Positions 19,684 through 30,130 are shown, counted from the stretch's first letter. The stretch: 62,988 nucleotides of DNA from Chryseobacterium sp. Leaf394 (GCF_001424105.1 NZ_LMQH01000004.1:172156-235143), one strand, 5' to 3'. Made by a program: numbers and translations. The notes: a model not told the origin generated them from the letters alone.

Positions 19684-21090
19684 TTATTTCTTGATAAGCA
19701 GAGCAATATTCTCCACGTGGTGGGTCTGCGGGAACATATCGACAGGGAGAATCTTTACCACATCATACTGTTCTTTCATCAAAGCCAAATCTCTTGCCTG
19801 AGTAGCTGAATTACAACTCACGTATACCACTTTTTGAGGAGCTAATTTTAAAATCTGCTCTACCACTTTCTGATGCATACCGTCTCTTGGCGGATCGGTA
19901 ATTAAGACATCTGCCGGTGGATGATTTTCTAAAAACTCGTCGTTGAACACATTTTTCATGTCTCCACAGTAGAATGTTGTGTTGGTTAGACCGTTCAGTT
20001 CAGCGTGTTCGATGGCTGCATCGATAGCTTCCTGTACAGATTCAATTCCTATAACGTGTTTTGCATTTCTGGCAACATACTGCGCGATGGTTCCCGTTCC
20101 GGTGTATAAATCGTAAACGACTTCATCGCCTTTCAGATCAGCAAATTCAAGTGTTTTTCTATATAATTCTAACGCTTGCTTATAATTCGTCTGGAAGAAT
20201 GATTTAGGTCCTATTTTAAATTTCAGTCCATCCATTTCTTCCATTAAAAATCCTTCGCCGAAATAGGTTTTCACATCTAAATCATAAATGGAATCGTTTT
20301 GTTTTGGATTGATGGCATACACCAAAGTTTTAATCTGCGGAAACTGCTCCAGAAGAAAATCAAATAGCTCGATGCGGTTTTCTTTTTCTTCTCTGTGAAG
20401 TTGGAATAAGACCATCCATTCACCCTTCGAATTCTGTCTCATCATCAAAGTTCTCAGGAAACCTTTCTGAATTTTAACATCAAAAAAGTGTAATCCTTTA
20501 TTCTCTGCAAATTTCTTAACAGCAAGACGGATTGCATTGGACGGATCCTCTTGAAGCCAGCATTCCTTTAAATCTAAAATCTTGCTCCACATCCCCGGAA
20601 TATGAAATCCTAAAGCATCTCTGCTTCCGAAATTTTCCTCTGAACTGATTTCATACTGAGTAAGCCATCTTGCGTTGGAGAAAGAAAACTCCATTTTATT
20701 TCTGTAGAAATACTGTTCTTCAGCGCCCAAAATAGGAACGGTTTCAAAATTTTCAATACCGCCGATTCTTTTAATATTGTTGTAAACCTCTTCCTGTTTA
20801 ATTTCAAGCTGTTTTTCATAGCTCATATTCTGCCATTTGCATCCGCCACAAACACCAAAGTGAATGCATTTCGGCTCCACTCTGAAGGGAGATTTCTCAA
20901 CAAGTTCTTTTACTTCAGCCTCGTAATATTTTGACTTCGACTTTTTAACTCTTGCGTTTACCACATCACCGGGAATCGCTCCGGATACCAAAACGGTTTT
21001 TCCTTCTTCAGTTTTTCCGATGGCTACACCTTTTGCGCCGGCGGCAAATAATTTTATATTTTCAAGAATGACGTCTTTCTTCTTTCTCAT
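19684..21090 (-). CDS. rlmD: 23S rRNA (uracil-C5)-methyltransferase RlmD
   Basis: SAM-dependent enzyme that methylates C5 of a uracil in 23S rRNA (U1939 in E. coli numbering). The 468 residues show a TRAM domain (about 8-65), an iron-sulfur cysteine cluster (C75, C81, C84 in CIHFGVCGGCKW), the SAM motif VYDLYTGTGTIAQYV, the DPPRDGMH loop and the catalytic VSCNSATQARD. This gene is commonly annotated as RlmD in Bacteroidota, but the same family includes TrmA- and RlmC-type enzymes, so the exact uracil is by inference. A TACTTTTG box on the minus strand (21190-21197) could be its promoter. Confidence 0.88.
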   Translation of the reverse strand: MRKKKDVILENIKLFAAGAKGVAIGKTEEGKTVLVSGAIPGDVVNARVKKSKSKYYEAEVKELVEKSPFRVEPKCIHFGVCGGCKWQNMSYEKQLEIKQEEVYNNIKRIGGIENFETVPILGAEEQYFYRNKMEFSFSNARWLTQYEISSEENFGSRDALGFHIPGMWSKILDLKECWLQEDPSNAIRLAVKKFAENKGLHFFDVKIQKGFLRTLMMRQNSKGEWMVLFQLHREEKENRIELFDFLLEQFPQIKTLVYAINPKQNDSIYDLDVKTYFGEGFLMEEMDGLKFKIGPKSFFQTNYKQALELYRKTLEFADLKGDEVVYDLYTGTGTIAQYVARNAKHVIGIESVQEAIDAAIEHAELNGLTNTTFYCGDMKNVFNDEFLENHPPADVLITDPPRDGMHQKVVEQILKLAPQKVVYVSCNSATQARDLALMKEQYDVVKILPVDMFPQTHHVENIALLIKK

Positions 21091-21206
21091 AACAATTTCT
21101 ATCGCTACGGATTTAACTTTCTATTTTTATATCCGTAAAATTTCTATTTTTTTCTAATAAACTTTCAGAAACTTTTCAGTTTCAGTCTGCAAAAGTACAA
21201 ATAAAA

Positions 21207-21232
21207 AAAACCTTATCCGAAGACAAGGTTTT
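21207..21232 (-). terminator. Terminator of the TlpA-like gene
   Basis: AAAACCTTaTC / GAcAAGGTTTT arms around CGAA, with one mismatch, preceded by a further A4 run on the plus strand that gives a T-tract on the minus strand. It lies 20 nt below the stop codon. Confidence 0.85.
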
Positions 21233-21252
21233 GATCTATTTTGATATATATA

Positions 21253-22806
21253 TTATTTTGTCTGAGCAGGTTGCTGTTGTTGTTGCTGTTGTGCTGCCAT
21301 TTCCTGCATCTGCTGCATTTGCTCTGGCGTCAACATTTGCTGTTGCTGAGGATTTGGTGCTGCCATTGGAGCAGATAATCCTGTCTGCTTGTCAAGAATT
21401 GTAACCAATTCCTGCTCGCCTAAATTCATGTAAGGTCTGCTTGCCACTTTTCCTGCTTTGTCGAGTACGATATAACAAGGTAATTTGAAACCGTAGATTC
21501 CGAATTTTTTAGCGGCGTCAGAGTTTAAACCTCCTTCTCCATAAACGTTTGTTCCCTGTACTCCACTGAACATCGCTTTGCTAGTTTTTGTGAACTGATC
21601 TTTTGTATCATCAAGATTTACGAATACAAAATTCATTTTAGCCTTATAGAAATTCACCACTTCTTTCACTACAGGTACTGTGCCTTCTGAAATATAGGGA
21701 TTCCATGAAGCGTAGAACATTACCACTGTTGGCTTACCTCCATTATCAGAAAGTTTGAAAGTGCTACCGTCCTGTTTAGTTAATTTCACATCAGGAGCCG
21801 CTTCACCGATTTTAACACCATTGATGGCAAACTGCATTTTTTTAAGATCTTCTTTCACTGTAGAATCTTTAATATCTTTTTCGATAATTTCTAAGATTTT
21901 CGCTGAGGCTTTCGCAGGTGTACCCAAATGCATATCGCGCTGGGCAATTACGAATGCCAAAAGATAATCTTTGGTAGTTTGAGAAAGGTCTTTTTTAGTT
22001 TTAAGGAAATCATTGAAAAGTTCTGATGTAGAAATATCTGTTTTTCCTTTAGCTTTAGCTTCAGCAAATTTCTCAAAATCCATGCTGACTTTCTGTAAAA
22101 GATACTGTCTGAAAAACGGGCTTGAAGCTACCATTTTTTCTTTGTCTTCCTGAAGTTTGTTTTCGTAATCTGTAAACGCTTTAGAAACTTTGAAAGAAGG
22201 ATTTCCTGCATTCTGTTGCTTCTTAGACATTTCGTAACCAGCCATTACATTAAGAATCGCAGTGTTTACATCATTCTTTTTCCATTCAATAACCTCTTTT
22301 CCGGGATTGAATTTCTTTACGTTTTCTTCAATGTTTTTATTTAAATCTGCTGAAATTTTTTGAATTCCTTTAAGGAATGCATCTTCAGTTCCGCTGCTTA
22401 ATGTCTGAATATCGATCGTCTGACCGTAAGTCATTAAGAATTTCTGACAAGCCTGATAAAATTCGTTATCTGCTTTACCATCTCCGGTTACTGTAAATTC
22501 GTTTGGAAATGTAGCAGAATTCCCTGAAATATTAATGTTCTGACCACCTTTCAAGAAAATTAGGTTAGATTTCCCTGCATAATTCATCAGGTACATTCCG
22601 TCTTTAGGAGCTTCAAAAGTTCCTGTAAAATTTCCGTCTTTGTCTAAACCGATATTGGTTAACGGTAAAGTAGCCACACCGGAAGCCTCCACAAACTCGA
22701 TTCTTTCAAGCGGTGAACTTCCAGCGATCTTTCCTTTGATCTCAACTTTTTTTGAACAAGACATTACAAATATTGCAATGACAAATAACAAAAGATATTT
22801 CTTCAT
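21253..22806 (-). CDS. TlpA/DUF4369-like lipoprotein with thioredoxin fold lacking CxxC
   Basis: A 517-residue lipoprotein from the ATG at 22806, which places the signal AIFVMSC correctly (C16 lipidated); the 18 codons upstream in frame are rejected. Residues about 20-130 resemble DUF4369, the middle is helical, and about 365-495 form an AhpC/TlpA thioredoxin-like domain (APDVKLTKQDGSTFKLSDN). Where TlpA-family members have W-C-x-x-C, this protein reads ASWNPYISEG, so both redox cysteines are missing; the reading was checked on the bases. The cis-proline region (KLPCYIVLD) is kept. The C-terminus is a Q/M/P-rich tail. Possibly a binding or structural relative rather than a disulfide reductase. 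Single-gene unit. Confidence 0.88.
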   Translation of the reverse strand: MKKYLLLFVIAIFVMSCSKKVEIKGKIAGSSPLERIEFVEASGVATLPLTNIGLDKDGNFTGTFEAPKDGMYLMNYAGKSNLIFLKGGQNINISGNSATFPNEFTVTGDGKADNEFYQACQKFLMTYGQTIDIQTLSSGTEDAFLKGIQKISADLNKNIEENVKKFNPGKEVIEWKKNDVNTAILNVMAGYEMSKKQQNAGNPSFKVSKAFTDYENKLQEDKEKMVASSPFFRQYLLQKVSMDFEKFAEAKAKGKTDISTSELFNDFLKTKKDLSQTTKDYLLAFVIAQRDMHLGTPAKASAKILEIIEKDIKDSTVKEDLKKMQFAINGVKIGEAAPDVKLTKQDGSTFKLSDNGGKPTVVMFYASWNPYISEGTVPVVKEVVNFYKAKMNFVFVNLDDTKDQFTKTSKAMFSGVQGTNVYGEGGLNSDAAKKFGIYGFKLPCYIVLDKAGKVASRPYMNLGEQELVTILDKQTGLSAPMAAPNPQQQQMLTPEQMQQMQEMAAQQQQQQQPAQTK

Positions 22807-22893
22807 TTTTGATTTTAAATAATTAGGCAAAAATAAGTTTTTCAAATCAACTATAAACACTGTTTAAACTTATTTTATGAAAGATTTAACTAA

Positions 22894-22923
22894 AAAATCG
22901 TCCTCACAATAGAAGACGATTTT
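22894..22923 (-). terminator. Terminator of the sdhCAB operon
   Basis: AAAATCGTC / GACGATTTT arms with a 12-nt loop, 22 nt below the sdhB stop, with an A-run on the plus strand that supplies the T-tract on the minus strand. Confidence 0.85.
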
Positions 22924-22945
22924 ATAAAATTTATTTTAAAACAGA

Positions 22946-23713
22946 TTATCCTCTGTCTGCATAAGCAGCCATGTACTCTCTGTTCATTCTTGCGATATTT
23001 TCAAGAGAAATTCCTTTAGGACACTCTACTTCACATGCTCCTGTATTTGAACAGTTTCCGAATCCTTCTTCATCCATAGCTTTCACCATATTCAGAACTC
23101 TACGTTTCGCTTCTACTCTACCTTGAGGTAAAAGAGCGTACTGAGAAACTTTAGCTCCCACGAACAACATTGCTGAACCGTTCTTACAGGAAGCTACACA
23201 AGCTCCACAACCGATACATGCTGCTGCATCCATTGCTTTGTCTGCATCTTCTTTAGGAACAGGAATTGCGTTGGCATCCAAAGTATTTCCTGAAGTGTTT
23301 ACCGAGATAAATCCACCTGCAGCCATTACTCTGTCAAATGCGCTTCTGTCTACCATCAAATCTTTGATTACAGGGAACGCAGCACTTCTCCAGGGTTCGA
23401 TCACGATGGTTTCACCGTCTTTGAACATTCTCATGTGAAGCTGACACGTTGTGATTCCTGTATCAGGACCGTGAGCTCTACCGTTGATGTAAAGAGAACA
23501 CATTCCGCAGATTCCTTCACGACAGTCGTGATCGAAAGCGATAGGTTCTTTTCCTTCGTTGATAAGGTTTTCGTTCAGAATGTCGAGCATCTCCAGGAAA
23601 GAAGAATCTGTAGAAACATCTGATATTTTATAGGTCTCAAACTGACCTTTAGTTTTCGTATTTTTCTGTCTCCAAATTTTCAGCGTAAGATGAAGGCCTT
23701 TTTTTGCACTCAT
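22946..23713 (-). CDS. sdhB: Succinate dehydrogenase/fumarate reductase iron-sulfur subunit
   Basis: Electron-transfer subunit of complex II, passing electrons from the flavoprotein to the membrane quinone site. The 255 residues carry all three cluster motifs: plant-type [2Fe-2S] with C64, C69, C72 and C90 (CREGICGMC ... TTC), then [11 protein letters not shown] for the [4Fe-4S] cluster and a third motif [14 protein letters not shown] for the remaining cluster. The last gene of sdhC-sdhA-sdhB; it starts 24 nt after the sdhA stop and ends before a clear terminator. The three-gene form with a single cytochrome b subunit is the one expected in Bacteroidota that use menaquinone. Confidence 0.95.
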   Translation of the reverse strand: MSAKKGLHLTLKIWRQKNTKTKGQFETYKISDVSTDSSFLEMLDILNENLINEGKEPIAFDHDCREGICGMCSLYINGRAHGPDTGITTCQLHMRMFKDGETIVIEPWRSAAFPVIKDLMVDRSAFDRVMAAGGFISVNTSGNTLDANAIPVPKEDADKAMDAAACIGCGACVASCKNGSAMLFVGAKVSQYALLPQGRVEAKRRVLNMVKAMDEEGFGNCSNTGACEVECPKGISLENIARMNREYMAAYADRG

Positions 23714-23737
23714 AATTATTTATTTATAGATTGGAGA

Positions 23738-25750
23738 TTATTTATAACTTCTTGCTTTAACTTCGATGTTTTCATAGATAAGATCTTCCTTGTGCAGAAC
23801 CTCATTTTTGATATCATCTCCCTGATATTCCCAAGCTCCTACATATTTGAAGTTTTCATCATCTCTTTCTGCTTCACCTTCCGGAGTTGCGTGATCTTCT
23901 CTGAAATGCCCACCACAAGATTCGTTTCTGTGTAATGCATCGATAGCCATAAGCTGTCCTAATTCAATGAAATCTGCTACTCTGAACGCTTTTTCAAGCT
24001 CTGTGTTCATTCCTTCAGTTTCACCCATTACTTTTACGTTTTGCCAGAAATCTTTTTTCACTTCGTCAATTTCTGCAATCGCTTCTCTTAAACCTTCAGG
24101 AGTTCTTCCCATTCCAACCTTATTCCACATAATGTGTCCCAGTTTTTTATGGAAATAATCTACTGAATGCGTTCCTTTATTATTAACAAAGAAATTTACT
24201 TTGTCTTTAATCTCTTTTTCAGCTGCGTCAAATTCAGCAGAATTTGTAGGAATTTCTCCTGTTCTGATGTCTGCAGAAAGATAATCTGCAATCGTGTAAG
24301 GAAGAACGAAATATCCGTCTGCCAAACCTTGCATCAAAGCTGAAGCTCCCAATCTGTTGGCTCCGTGGTCTGAGAAGTTAGCTTCACCGACAACGAAACA
24401 TCCAGGGATTGTAGACTGTAAGTTGTAATCAACCCAAACACCACCCATTGTATAGTGAACGGCAGGGTAAATCTTCATTGGAGTTTTATAAGGATCATCC
24501 GCAGTAATTTTTTCATACATTACGAATAAGTTACCGTACTTCTCCTCGATCCAGGCTTTTCCAAGATCATAAATCTGCTGATCTGTAGGGTTGTTGATAT
24601 GCTTTTCAATAGCGGCTTCTTTACCTTTTTTCATGATTTCTGTAGAGAAATCTAAGTAAACACCCTCTTTAGTATCATTATTTTCGATTCCGTAACCGGC
24701 ATCACATCTTTCTTTACCAGCTCTGGACGCAACGTCACGGGGAACAAGGTTACCGAATGCAGGATATCTCCTTTCCAAATAGTAATCTCTGTCTTCTTCT
24801 TTAATATTTTCAGGTCTCAGTTTACCTTCTCTGATGGCAACTGAATCTTCAATATTTTTAGGAACCCAAATTCTTCCGGAGTTTCTTAATGATTCAGACA
24901 TCAAAGTCAGTTTAGACTGCTGTGTTCCGTGAACCGGAATACAGGTTGGGTGAATCTGAACATAACAAGGATTTGCGAAATACGCTCCTTTCTTATGAAT
25001 CTTCCAAGCTGCAGAAACGTTTGAACCCATTGCATTGGTTGAAAGGAAATAAACATTTCCGTAACCTCCTGAGGCAATTACCACTGCGTGAGCTGAGTGT
25101 CTTTCGATCTCACCTGTTACAAGGTTTCTTGCGATAATTCCTCTTGCTTTTCCGTCTACGATGACCAATTCAAGCATTTCGTGACGGTTGTACATTTTTA
25201 CTCTTCCTTTTCCGATCTGACGGCTTAATGAAGAATATGCACCTAATAATAACTGCTGACCAGTCTGTCCTTTTGCGTAGAAAGTTCTTTTAACCTGAAC
25301 CCCACCAAATGAACGGTTATCTAACTGTCCGCCGTAATCTCTACCGAATGGAACCCCTTGAGATACACACTGGTCGATGATATTAGCAGAAACTTCAGCT
25401 AATCTATAAACGTTTGCCTCTCTTGCTCTGTAGTCACCACCTTTGATGGTATCGTAGAACAGTCTGTATGTTGAGTCACCATCACCCTGATAGTTTTTAG
25501 CAGCGTTGATACCACCCTGAGCCGCAATCGAGTGCGCTCTTCTTGGTGAATCCTGGTAACAGAATGCCTTTACATTATATCCCTGCTCAGCCAGAGTAGC
25601 TGCTGCAGAACCTCCTGCCAAACCTGTACCTACAACAATAATATCAATCTTGTCTCTGTTGTTTGGTGCAACAAGGTTCATATGGTCTTTATGATTTTTC
25701 CATTTATCCTTAAGTGGACCACCTGGAATTTTTGAATCTAATTTACTCAT
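23738..25750 (-). CDS. sdhA: Succinate dehydrogenase/fumarate reductase flavoprotein subunit
   Basis: Catalytic subunit of complex II, interconverting succinate and fumarate on the inner side of the cytoplasmic membrane. The 670 residues show the FAD dinucleotide motif GTGLAGG (41-47), the covalent-FAD histidine in [12 protein letters not shown] (H73), the active-site block HPTCIPVHG and the Arg-containing stretch [15 protein letters not shown]. The C-terminal domain has [12 protein letters not shown]. The N-terminal ~35 residues are an extension usual in this phylum's SdhA. sdhC ends 16 nt upstream and sdhB starts 24 nt downstream, forming one operon. Confidence 0.96.
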   Translation of the reverse strand: MSKLDSKIPGGPLKDKWKNHKDHMNLVAPNNRDKIDIIVVGTGLAGGSAAATLAEQGYNVKAFCYQDSPRRAHSIAAQGGINAAKNYQGDGDSTYRLFYDTIKGGDYRAREANVYRLAEVSANIIDQCVSQGVPFGRDYGGQLDNRSFGGVQVKRTFYAKGQTGQQLLLGAYSSLSRQIGKGRVKMYNRHEMLELVIVDGKARGIIARNLVTGEIERHSAHAVVIASGGYGNVYFLSTNAMGSNVSAAWKIHKKGAYFANPCYVQIHPTCIPVHGTQQSKLTLMSESLRNSGRIWVPKNIEDSVAIREGKLRPENIKEEDRDYYLERRYPAFGNLVPRDVASRAGKERCDAGYGIENNDTKEGVYLDFSTEIMKKGKEAAIEKHINNPTDQQIYDLGKAWIEEKYGNLFVMYEKITADDPYKTPMKIYPAVHYTMGGVWVDYNLQSTIPGCFVVGEANFSDHGANRLGASALMQGLADGYFVLPYTIADYLSADIRTGEIPTNSAEFDAAEKEIKDKVNFFVNNKGTHSVDYFHKKLGHIMWNKVGMGRTPEGLREAIAEIDEVKKDFWQNVKVMGETEGMNTELEKAFRVADFIELGQLMAIDALHRNESCGGHFREDHATPEGEAERDDENFKYVGAWEYQGDDIKNEVLHKEDLIYENIEVKARSYK

Positions 25751-25766
25751 ATTAGTATATTGAAAA

Positions 25767-26429
25767 TTATTGAGTTACGTAATGAAAAACTGCGATGATA
25801 ATAAACCCAAGCGGAACGATTACCGAAAACCAAAAACCAATCGCTTTGATTACCGGAGTATATTTTGGATGTCTTGCACCAACAGACTGGAATGAAGACT
25901 GAAAACCGTGAGCTAAGTGCATTCCTAAAAGAACGAACGAAATCACATAAAGAACGACTCTCCAGATATCGTGAAATTTATGGTGAAGTTCGTCCCAGTA
26001 TCTTGTTTCATCAGGAGTATTGGCCTGAATAAATTTATAATCCAGTTCCGGAAACCAGAAATCATAAAAGTGTAAAGCAAAGAATGCTAAAATTACAGCA
26101 CCTGAAATAATCATATTTCTGGAAACCCATGTAGAATTTGCCGAACCGTTGTTGTTGGCATATTTTATCGGACGTGCTTTGTTGTTTTTGATTTCAAGGA
26201 TGAATCCCATAATAAAATGGAAAAGTATCCCGATGGTAAGTACAGGCTGCAAAGCGTACTGAACCAAAGGATTGTAACCCATGAAATGAGCTACTTCATT
26301 GTAAACATCAACGCTAAAAATCGATGTGATGTTAGACGACAAATGTATCACCAAGAAACTCAGCAGAAACATTGCCGAAAGTGCCATTGCATACTTCCTA
26401 CCTATAGTAGAACTTGTTAAACCTGCCAT
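25767..26429 (-). CDS. sdhC: Succinate dehydrogenase cytochrome b subunit (b558 type)
   Basis: Membrane anchor of complex II with about five transmembrane helices in 220 residues, the size of the single-subunit b558-type anchors. Helices include [18 protein letters not shown], a segment around [52 protein letters not shown] and the last [17 protein letters not shown]. Histidines within helices (IHL, LFHF, LHFYD, GMHLAHG) are the likely ligands of the two hemes b. First gene of the operon. A TAATTTTG box (plus-strand CAAAATTA, 26455-26462) lies 25 nt upstream of the ATG, without a clear TTG partner. Confidence 0.93.
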   Translation of the reverse strand: MAGLTSSTIGRKYAMALSAMFLLSFLVIHLSSNITSIFSVDVYNEVAHFMGYNPLVQYALQPVLTIGILFHFIMGFILEIKNNKARPIKYANNNGSANSTWVSRNMIISGAVILAFFALHFYDFWFPELDYKFIQANTPDETRYWDELHHKFHDIWRVVLYVISFVLLGMHLAHGFQSSFQSVGARHPKYTPVIKAIGFWFSVIVPLGFIIIAVFHYVTQ

Positions 26430-26575
26430 AATCAGCTTTTAATTTGAATTTCCACAAAATTAAGAAATGTTAACAAGACTAAAAACTGATGAATCTCACT
26501 ATTAGGCAGTTTGTAATGTTTCTAAATAAGATTGTTCACGGCTTTTTAAGCAATATATTCAGCAGGATTTTAAGT

Positions 26576-28351
26576 TTATTTTAATGGATAAATTTTCCCT
26601 TTAAAAACAAACATTTCGGAAGACGGAGGAATTGTTTTGATTTTAAATTCTTCAATTCTACGGGAAGACAGATAGGGATTAATAATGTACTGCTGAATTT
26701 TATCTTTTTCATTTTCAGAATTCATCCAAAATTCTACCTGATTTCCGGTTTTCACCGAGATGATAATTTCTTTTTTGTAATGATGTACGAGCAATTCATC
26801 CTTTTGATTTTCAATTATATTAAATGAAATTCTTATGATAAAAAATAGGGAAACGGCAAGAATTACATTTGAAATATTTCTCAGATTAAATTTACTGAGC
26901 ATGAACTTCAATAAATACACTATTCCGAAAAGAATAAAAACCTCAGCAAGATTCATCGGAATATTTTCGAAGAAGACCGAATCGAAACCGGCAAACCAGT
27001 GAATGATTTTGAGCAGCATCTGAATCACAAAGTCATAAATCAGATTTATAAAGTGGAAATCTACGTTTAAACCAATCAAAGACGTCATCAGAAAAGACAA
27101 AATGATAATCGCTTCAGAAAACGGAACGATGAAAAAATTCGCCAGAACTGAAATCAATGAAAACTGATGAAAATAATACAGAACCAATGGCAAAGTTGCC
27201 AGCTGCGCCGAAATGGAAATTGAAATGGTGTTAAAAATGAGCTTCTTAAAATAATTATCCTGTCTCGGGAGGTATTTTAAAATCGGTTGATTGAGCCAGT
27301 AGATTCCTAAAACCGCAAGAAAACTCAACTGAAATCCGACATCGAAAATCTGCTGCGTATCGATGATTAAAATGATGAACGCCGAAAGTGCCAAAGAATG
27401 AAGTAAATCTGGTTTTCTCTGAAGCAAAACATAAATAAAATAAACCGAAATCATAATGCAGGAACGCACTACTGAATTTCCAAAACCAATGAAAACTGCA
27501 AAAATCCAAATGAAAATGAGACTGATGACGATCGCATATTTTTTAAACCTTACCGGTGAAAACCTCATCATCAGGAAATAAAACATTCCAAAAATGACAA
27601 CGATATGCGTTCCCGAAATCGCCAGAAAATGTACCAAACCAGAACGGTTGAAATCCTGAACGGTTTCAGAATCGATCTCTGTGCGGTCTGCGAGAATAAT
27701 TCCTTTTAAAAATTCACGGCTTCGGAAATTCATTTCAGAATGATCGATTTCCTGTAAAGTTTCAAGACGTTTCTGCCGGATTTTTTCAGTTAAATCTAAA
27801 TCATTTCTCGGAGCAGACGAAATTTCGCCATTGACAAAACACTGATAATAAATATTTTTCCGTTTCAGATATTTCGAATAATTAAACTGGAAATCATGCT
27901 CGGGAGATTTTGGCTGAATAACATAAGCTTTTGCCTTGTAATAATGATTAAAATCTAATTCTTTCTGATCTTTTCCAACACTAAAAACTGCATCAAAAGA
28001 TTTTTGCCCCACCTGAGCCACAACTTCATATTTCTTATATTTCTCATTGGAATTTAATTTTTTGGAGACTTTAAAAACGACGGTTTCGTTTGTCTTTAAA
28101 TTTAAATTTCCGGTATTCGAATTATTATAAAAATGAAAAGAAATTCCCAGTCCTAAAAACAGGATGGGTAAAAGAAAATTTCTGATTTTAAACAAAACGT
28201 TATTCTTTAAAAAAAGCAACCCTGAAATGATGAGCAAAGACAGCAGAATCCCGAAAACCGGTTTTTGCCCAAAAGAAAAATGATCCTGAAAGAAAATTCC
28301 GAGGATCAAGGAAATGACAAGAATCAAAAGAGGCTGCCTGTTCAAAATCAT
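26576..28351 (-). CDS. ComEC/Rec2-family membrane protein without beta-lactamase domain
   Basis: An inner-membrane protein of 591 residues related to the DNA-uptake channel ComEC. Two short N-terminal helices lead into a DUF4131-type soluble region (about 65-190), followed by the competence core with the family motif GLVHFLAISGTHIVV (about 230-244) and many transmembrane helices. It ends after a short soluble tail (IKTIPPSSEMFVFKGKIYPL) with no HxHxDH motif, so the C-terminal metallo-beta-lactamase domain of ComEC in Bacillus-type proteins is absent. The gene follows lpxB by 55 nt on the same strand. A channel role in transformation is inferred from the family; no other competence gene is in the window. 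Confidence 0.88.
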   Translation of the reverse strand: MILNRQPLLILVISLILGIFFQDHFSFGQKPVFGILLSLLIISGLLFLKNNVLFKIRNFLLPILFLGLGISFHFYNNSNTGNLNLKTNETVVFKVSKKLNSNEKYKKYEVVAQVGQKSFDAVFSVGKDQKELDFNHYYKAKAYVIQPKSPEHDFQFNYSKYLKRKNIYYQCFVNGEISSAPRNDLDLTEKIRQKRLETLQEIDHSEMNFRSREFLKGIILADRTEIDSETVQDFNRSGLVHFLAISGTHIVVIFGMFYFLMMRFSPVRFKKYAIVISLIFIWIFAVFIGFGNSVVRSCIMISVYFIYVLLQRKPDLLHSLALSAFIILIIDTQQIFDVGFQLSFLAVLGIYWLNQPILKYLPRQDNYFKKLIFNTISISISAQLATLPLVLYYFHQFSLISVLANFFIVPFSEAIIILSFLMTSLIGLNVDFHFINLIYDFVIQMLLKIIHWFAGFDSVFFENIPMNLAEVFILFGIVYLLKFMLSKFNLRNISNVILAVSLFFIIRISFNIIENQKDELLVHHYKKEIIISVKTGNQVEFWMNSENEKDKIQQYIINPYLSSRRIEEFKIKTIPPSSEMFVFKGKIYPLK

Positions 28352-28406
28352 CTGTGTTTGAACAAACTAAATTAAAAAATTTTATAATATGAAAGTTAAA
28401 ATATTT

Positions 28407-29516
28407 CTACTTTTTTAGATTTAAGATAATATCGGCTGCATTTTCACTCGCTCCTCTCCCACCTAATTTTTCCCTTAAAAGTTTGAAATCATTCAGCATT
28501 TCAGCTCTTTTTTCGCCTTCAATAATGAGTTTAAGCTCCTCAACAAGATTTTTCGTATTGAGCTCGCTTTGAATTAATTCTTTCACTACTTCCCTGTCCA
28601 TAATCAAATTCACCAATGAAATATATTTGATATTCTTCACAAGTCTTTTGGCTATGGCGTAAGAAATTTTACTTCCACGATAGCAAACCACTTCCAGAAT
28701 ATTTAGCAAAGCCGTTTCCAAAGTTGCGGTTCCTGATGTGACCAAAGCAGCTTTCGAGCACCTCAGCAAATCATAGGTTTTGTTGGAAACGAAATGTACA
28801 TTTTCATCCACATATTTTTGATAAAAAGATTGATCCAGACTCGGCGCACCTGCAATTACAAACTGATAATTCTGAAAATGAGGACGCACAGACAGCATAA
28901 TTTCCAGCATTTTTTCTACTTCCTGCTTTCTGGAACCTGGCAGAAGAGCGATAATTTCTTTTTCGTTTAAACCATTTTCAGATTTAAAATCATCAACATT
29001 AATTTCATTCAGATTTGAAATGGCATCTAAAAGCGGATGGCCTACAAAATGAGATTTTACATTGTGTTTTTGATAAAATTCTTTTTCAAAAGGTAAAATC
29101 ACCATCATTTCATCTACATACTTTTTGATGATTTCTACACGACCTTCCTTCCACGCCCAAAGTTGTGGCGAAATGTAGTAAACTACTTTAATTCCCAATT
29201 CTTTTGCAAATTTTGCAATCCTCAGATTGAAGCCCGGATAATCAACCAAAATCAAAACATCTGGCTTATTGTTTCTGATGTCTTCTTTGCAGATTTTAAT
29301 ATTGTTTAAAATGGTTCTCAGATTCATCGCCACTTCAAGGAAACCCATGAATGCGAGGTCGCGGTAGTGTTTTACCAAAGTGCCTCCCTGCTTCTGCATC
29401 AGATCTCCACCCCAGAACCGAAATGCTGCGTTGGAATCTTTTTCCTTTAAAGCTTTCATTAAATTGCTTCCGTGCAAATCTCCGGAAGCTTCACCTGCGA
29501 TGATGTAATATTTCAT
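28407..29516 (-). CDS. lpxB: Lipid-A-disaccharide synthase
   Basis: Condenses UDP-2,3-diacylglucosamine with lipid X to the lipid A disaccharide, at the inner face of the cytoplasmic membrane. Started at the ATG at 29516 the protein has 369 residues and opens with the diagnostic MKYYIIAGEASGDLHG; the 14 in-frame codons upstream are rejected because the family begins right at this motif. Further hallmarks are FMGFLEVAMNLRTIL, YYISPQLWAWKEGR, LLPGSRKQEV and TSGTATLETALL, all typical GT19 motifs. It is divergent from the DUF2480 gene; comEC lies downstream. waaA, acting later in the same pathway, is 32 kb away in this window. Confidence 0.95.
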   Translation of the reverse strand: MKYYIIAGEASGDLHGSNLMKALKEKDSNAAFRFWGGDLMQKQGGTLVKHYRDLAFMGFLEVAMNLRTILNNIKICKEDIRNNKPDVLILVDYPGFNLRIAKFAKELGIKVVYYISPQLWAWKEGRVEIIKKYVDEMMVILPFEKEFYQKHNVKSHFVGHPLLDAISNLNEINVDDFKSENGLNEKEIIALLPGSRKQEVEKMLEIMLSVRPHFQNYQFVIAGAPSLDQSFYQKYVDENVHFVSNKTYDLLRCSKAALVTSGTATLETALLNILEVVCYRGSKISYAIAKRLVKNIKYISLVNLIMDREVVKELIQSELNTKNLVEELKLIIEGEKRAEMLNDFKLLREKLGGRGASENAADIILNLKK

Positions 29517-29591
29517 AAATGATGAATGATGAGCGATGATTGATTTTCTAAATTTCAAATATCAAACCTTAAATTTCAAATTTGAAATGAG

Positions 29592-29599
29592 TAAATTTG
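29592..29599 (+). promoter_or_regulatory. Candidate -7 box for the DUF2480 gene
   Basis: TAAATTTG, an exact TAnnTTTG, ending 21 nt before the ATG at 29621. No clear TTG partner was seen. The gap to lpxB holds several AAATTTCAAA-type A/T palindromes (29550-29590). Confidence 0.4.
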
Positions 29600-29620
29600 C
29601 TTCAAAGATAATGATTAAAA

Positions 29621-30130
29621 ATGTCAGAAGAATTTGAAATAAAAAATAAAGTAGCCGCCAGCGGATTAATCAACTTTGACCTTACAGATCTGGTTCCGAA
29701 AGGTGCAAGAAAAGGGATCGACCTTAAAGATTTTCTTTTTATGGAAATGGTTTTAAAGGAAAAGGATTTTCGTGAAAAAGTCGCTGCCATCAACATTGAA
29801 GATTACAGAGATTCGTTTGTTTATGTTTACAATTCTGCAGATGCGATTGTTCCGCTCTGGGCCTATTTTTTAATCACCGCTAAACTCAGTGATGTCACCA
29901 GAAAAATTGTTTTCGGAAACCTGCAGAATTTAGAAGTCATTCTTATGCACGACGCTATTTCCAGTCATGATTTTTCTGAAATGCAGGGAAAAAGAGTTTT
30001 GGTGAAAGGCTGTTCAGACAAAGAGATTCCTGAAAATGCTTATGTGGAACTGGTTGAAAAAATTCAGCCCATTGTAAAATCTCTGATGTTTGGTGAAGCC
30101 TGCTCGAATGTTCCTATTCTGAAGAATTAA
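29621..30130 (+). CDS. DUF2480 family protein
   Basis: A 169-residue cytoplasmic protein matching DUF2480 as I know it from Bacteroidota: N-terminal NKVAASGLINFDLTDLVP, a central block VPLWAYFLITAKLSD, and a C-terminal segment with KRVLVKGCSDKEIP and a conserved late cysteine (FGEACSNVPI). The two cysteines and their setting (VKGC, EACSNVPI) could bind a metal or cofactor, but that is inference. Function unknown. It is divergent from lpxB and 79 nt upstream of the DUF937 gene, which has its own -7-like box. Confidence 0.85.
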   Translation: MSEEFEIKNKVAASGLINFDLTDLVPKGARKGIDLKDFLFMEMVLKEKDFREKVAAINIEDYRDSFVYVYNSADAIVPLWAYFLITAKLSDVTRKIVFGNLQNLEVILMHDAISSHDFSEMQGKRVLVKGCSDKEIPENAYVELVEKIQPIVKSLMFGEACSNVPILKN

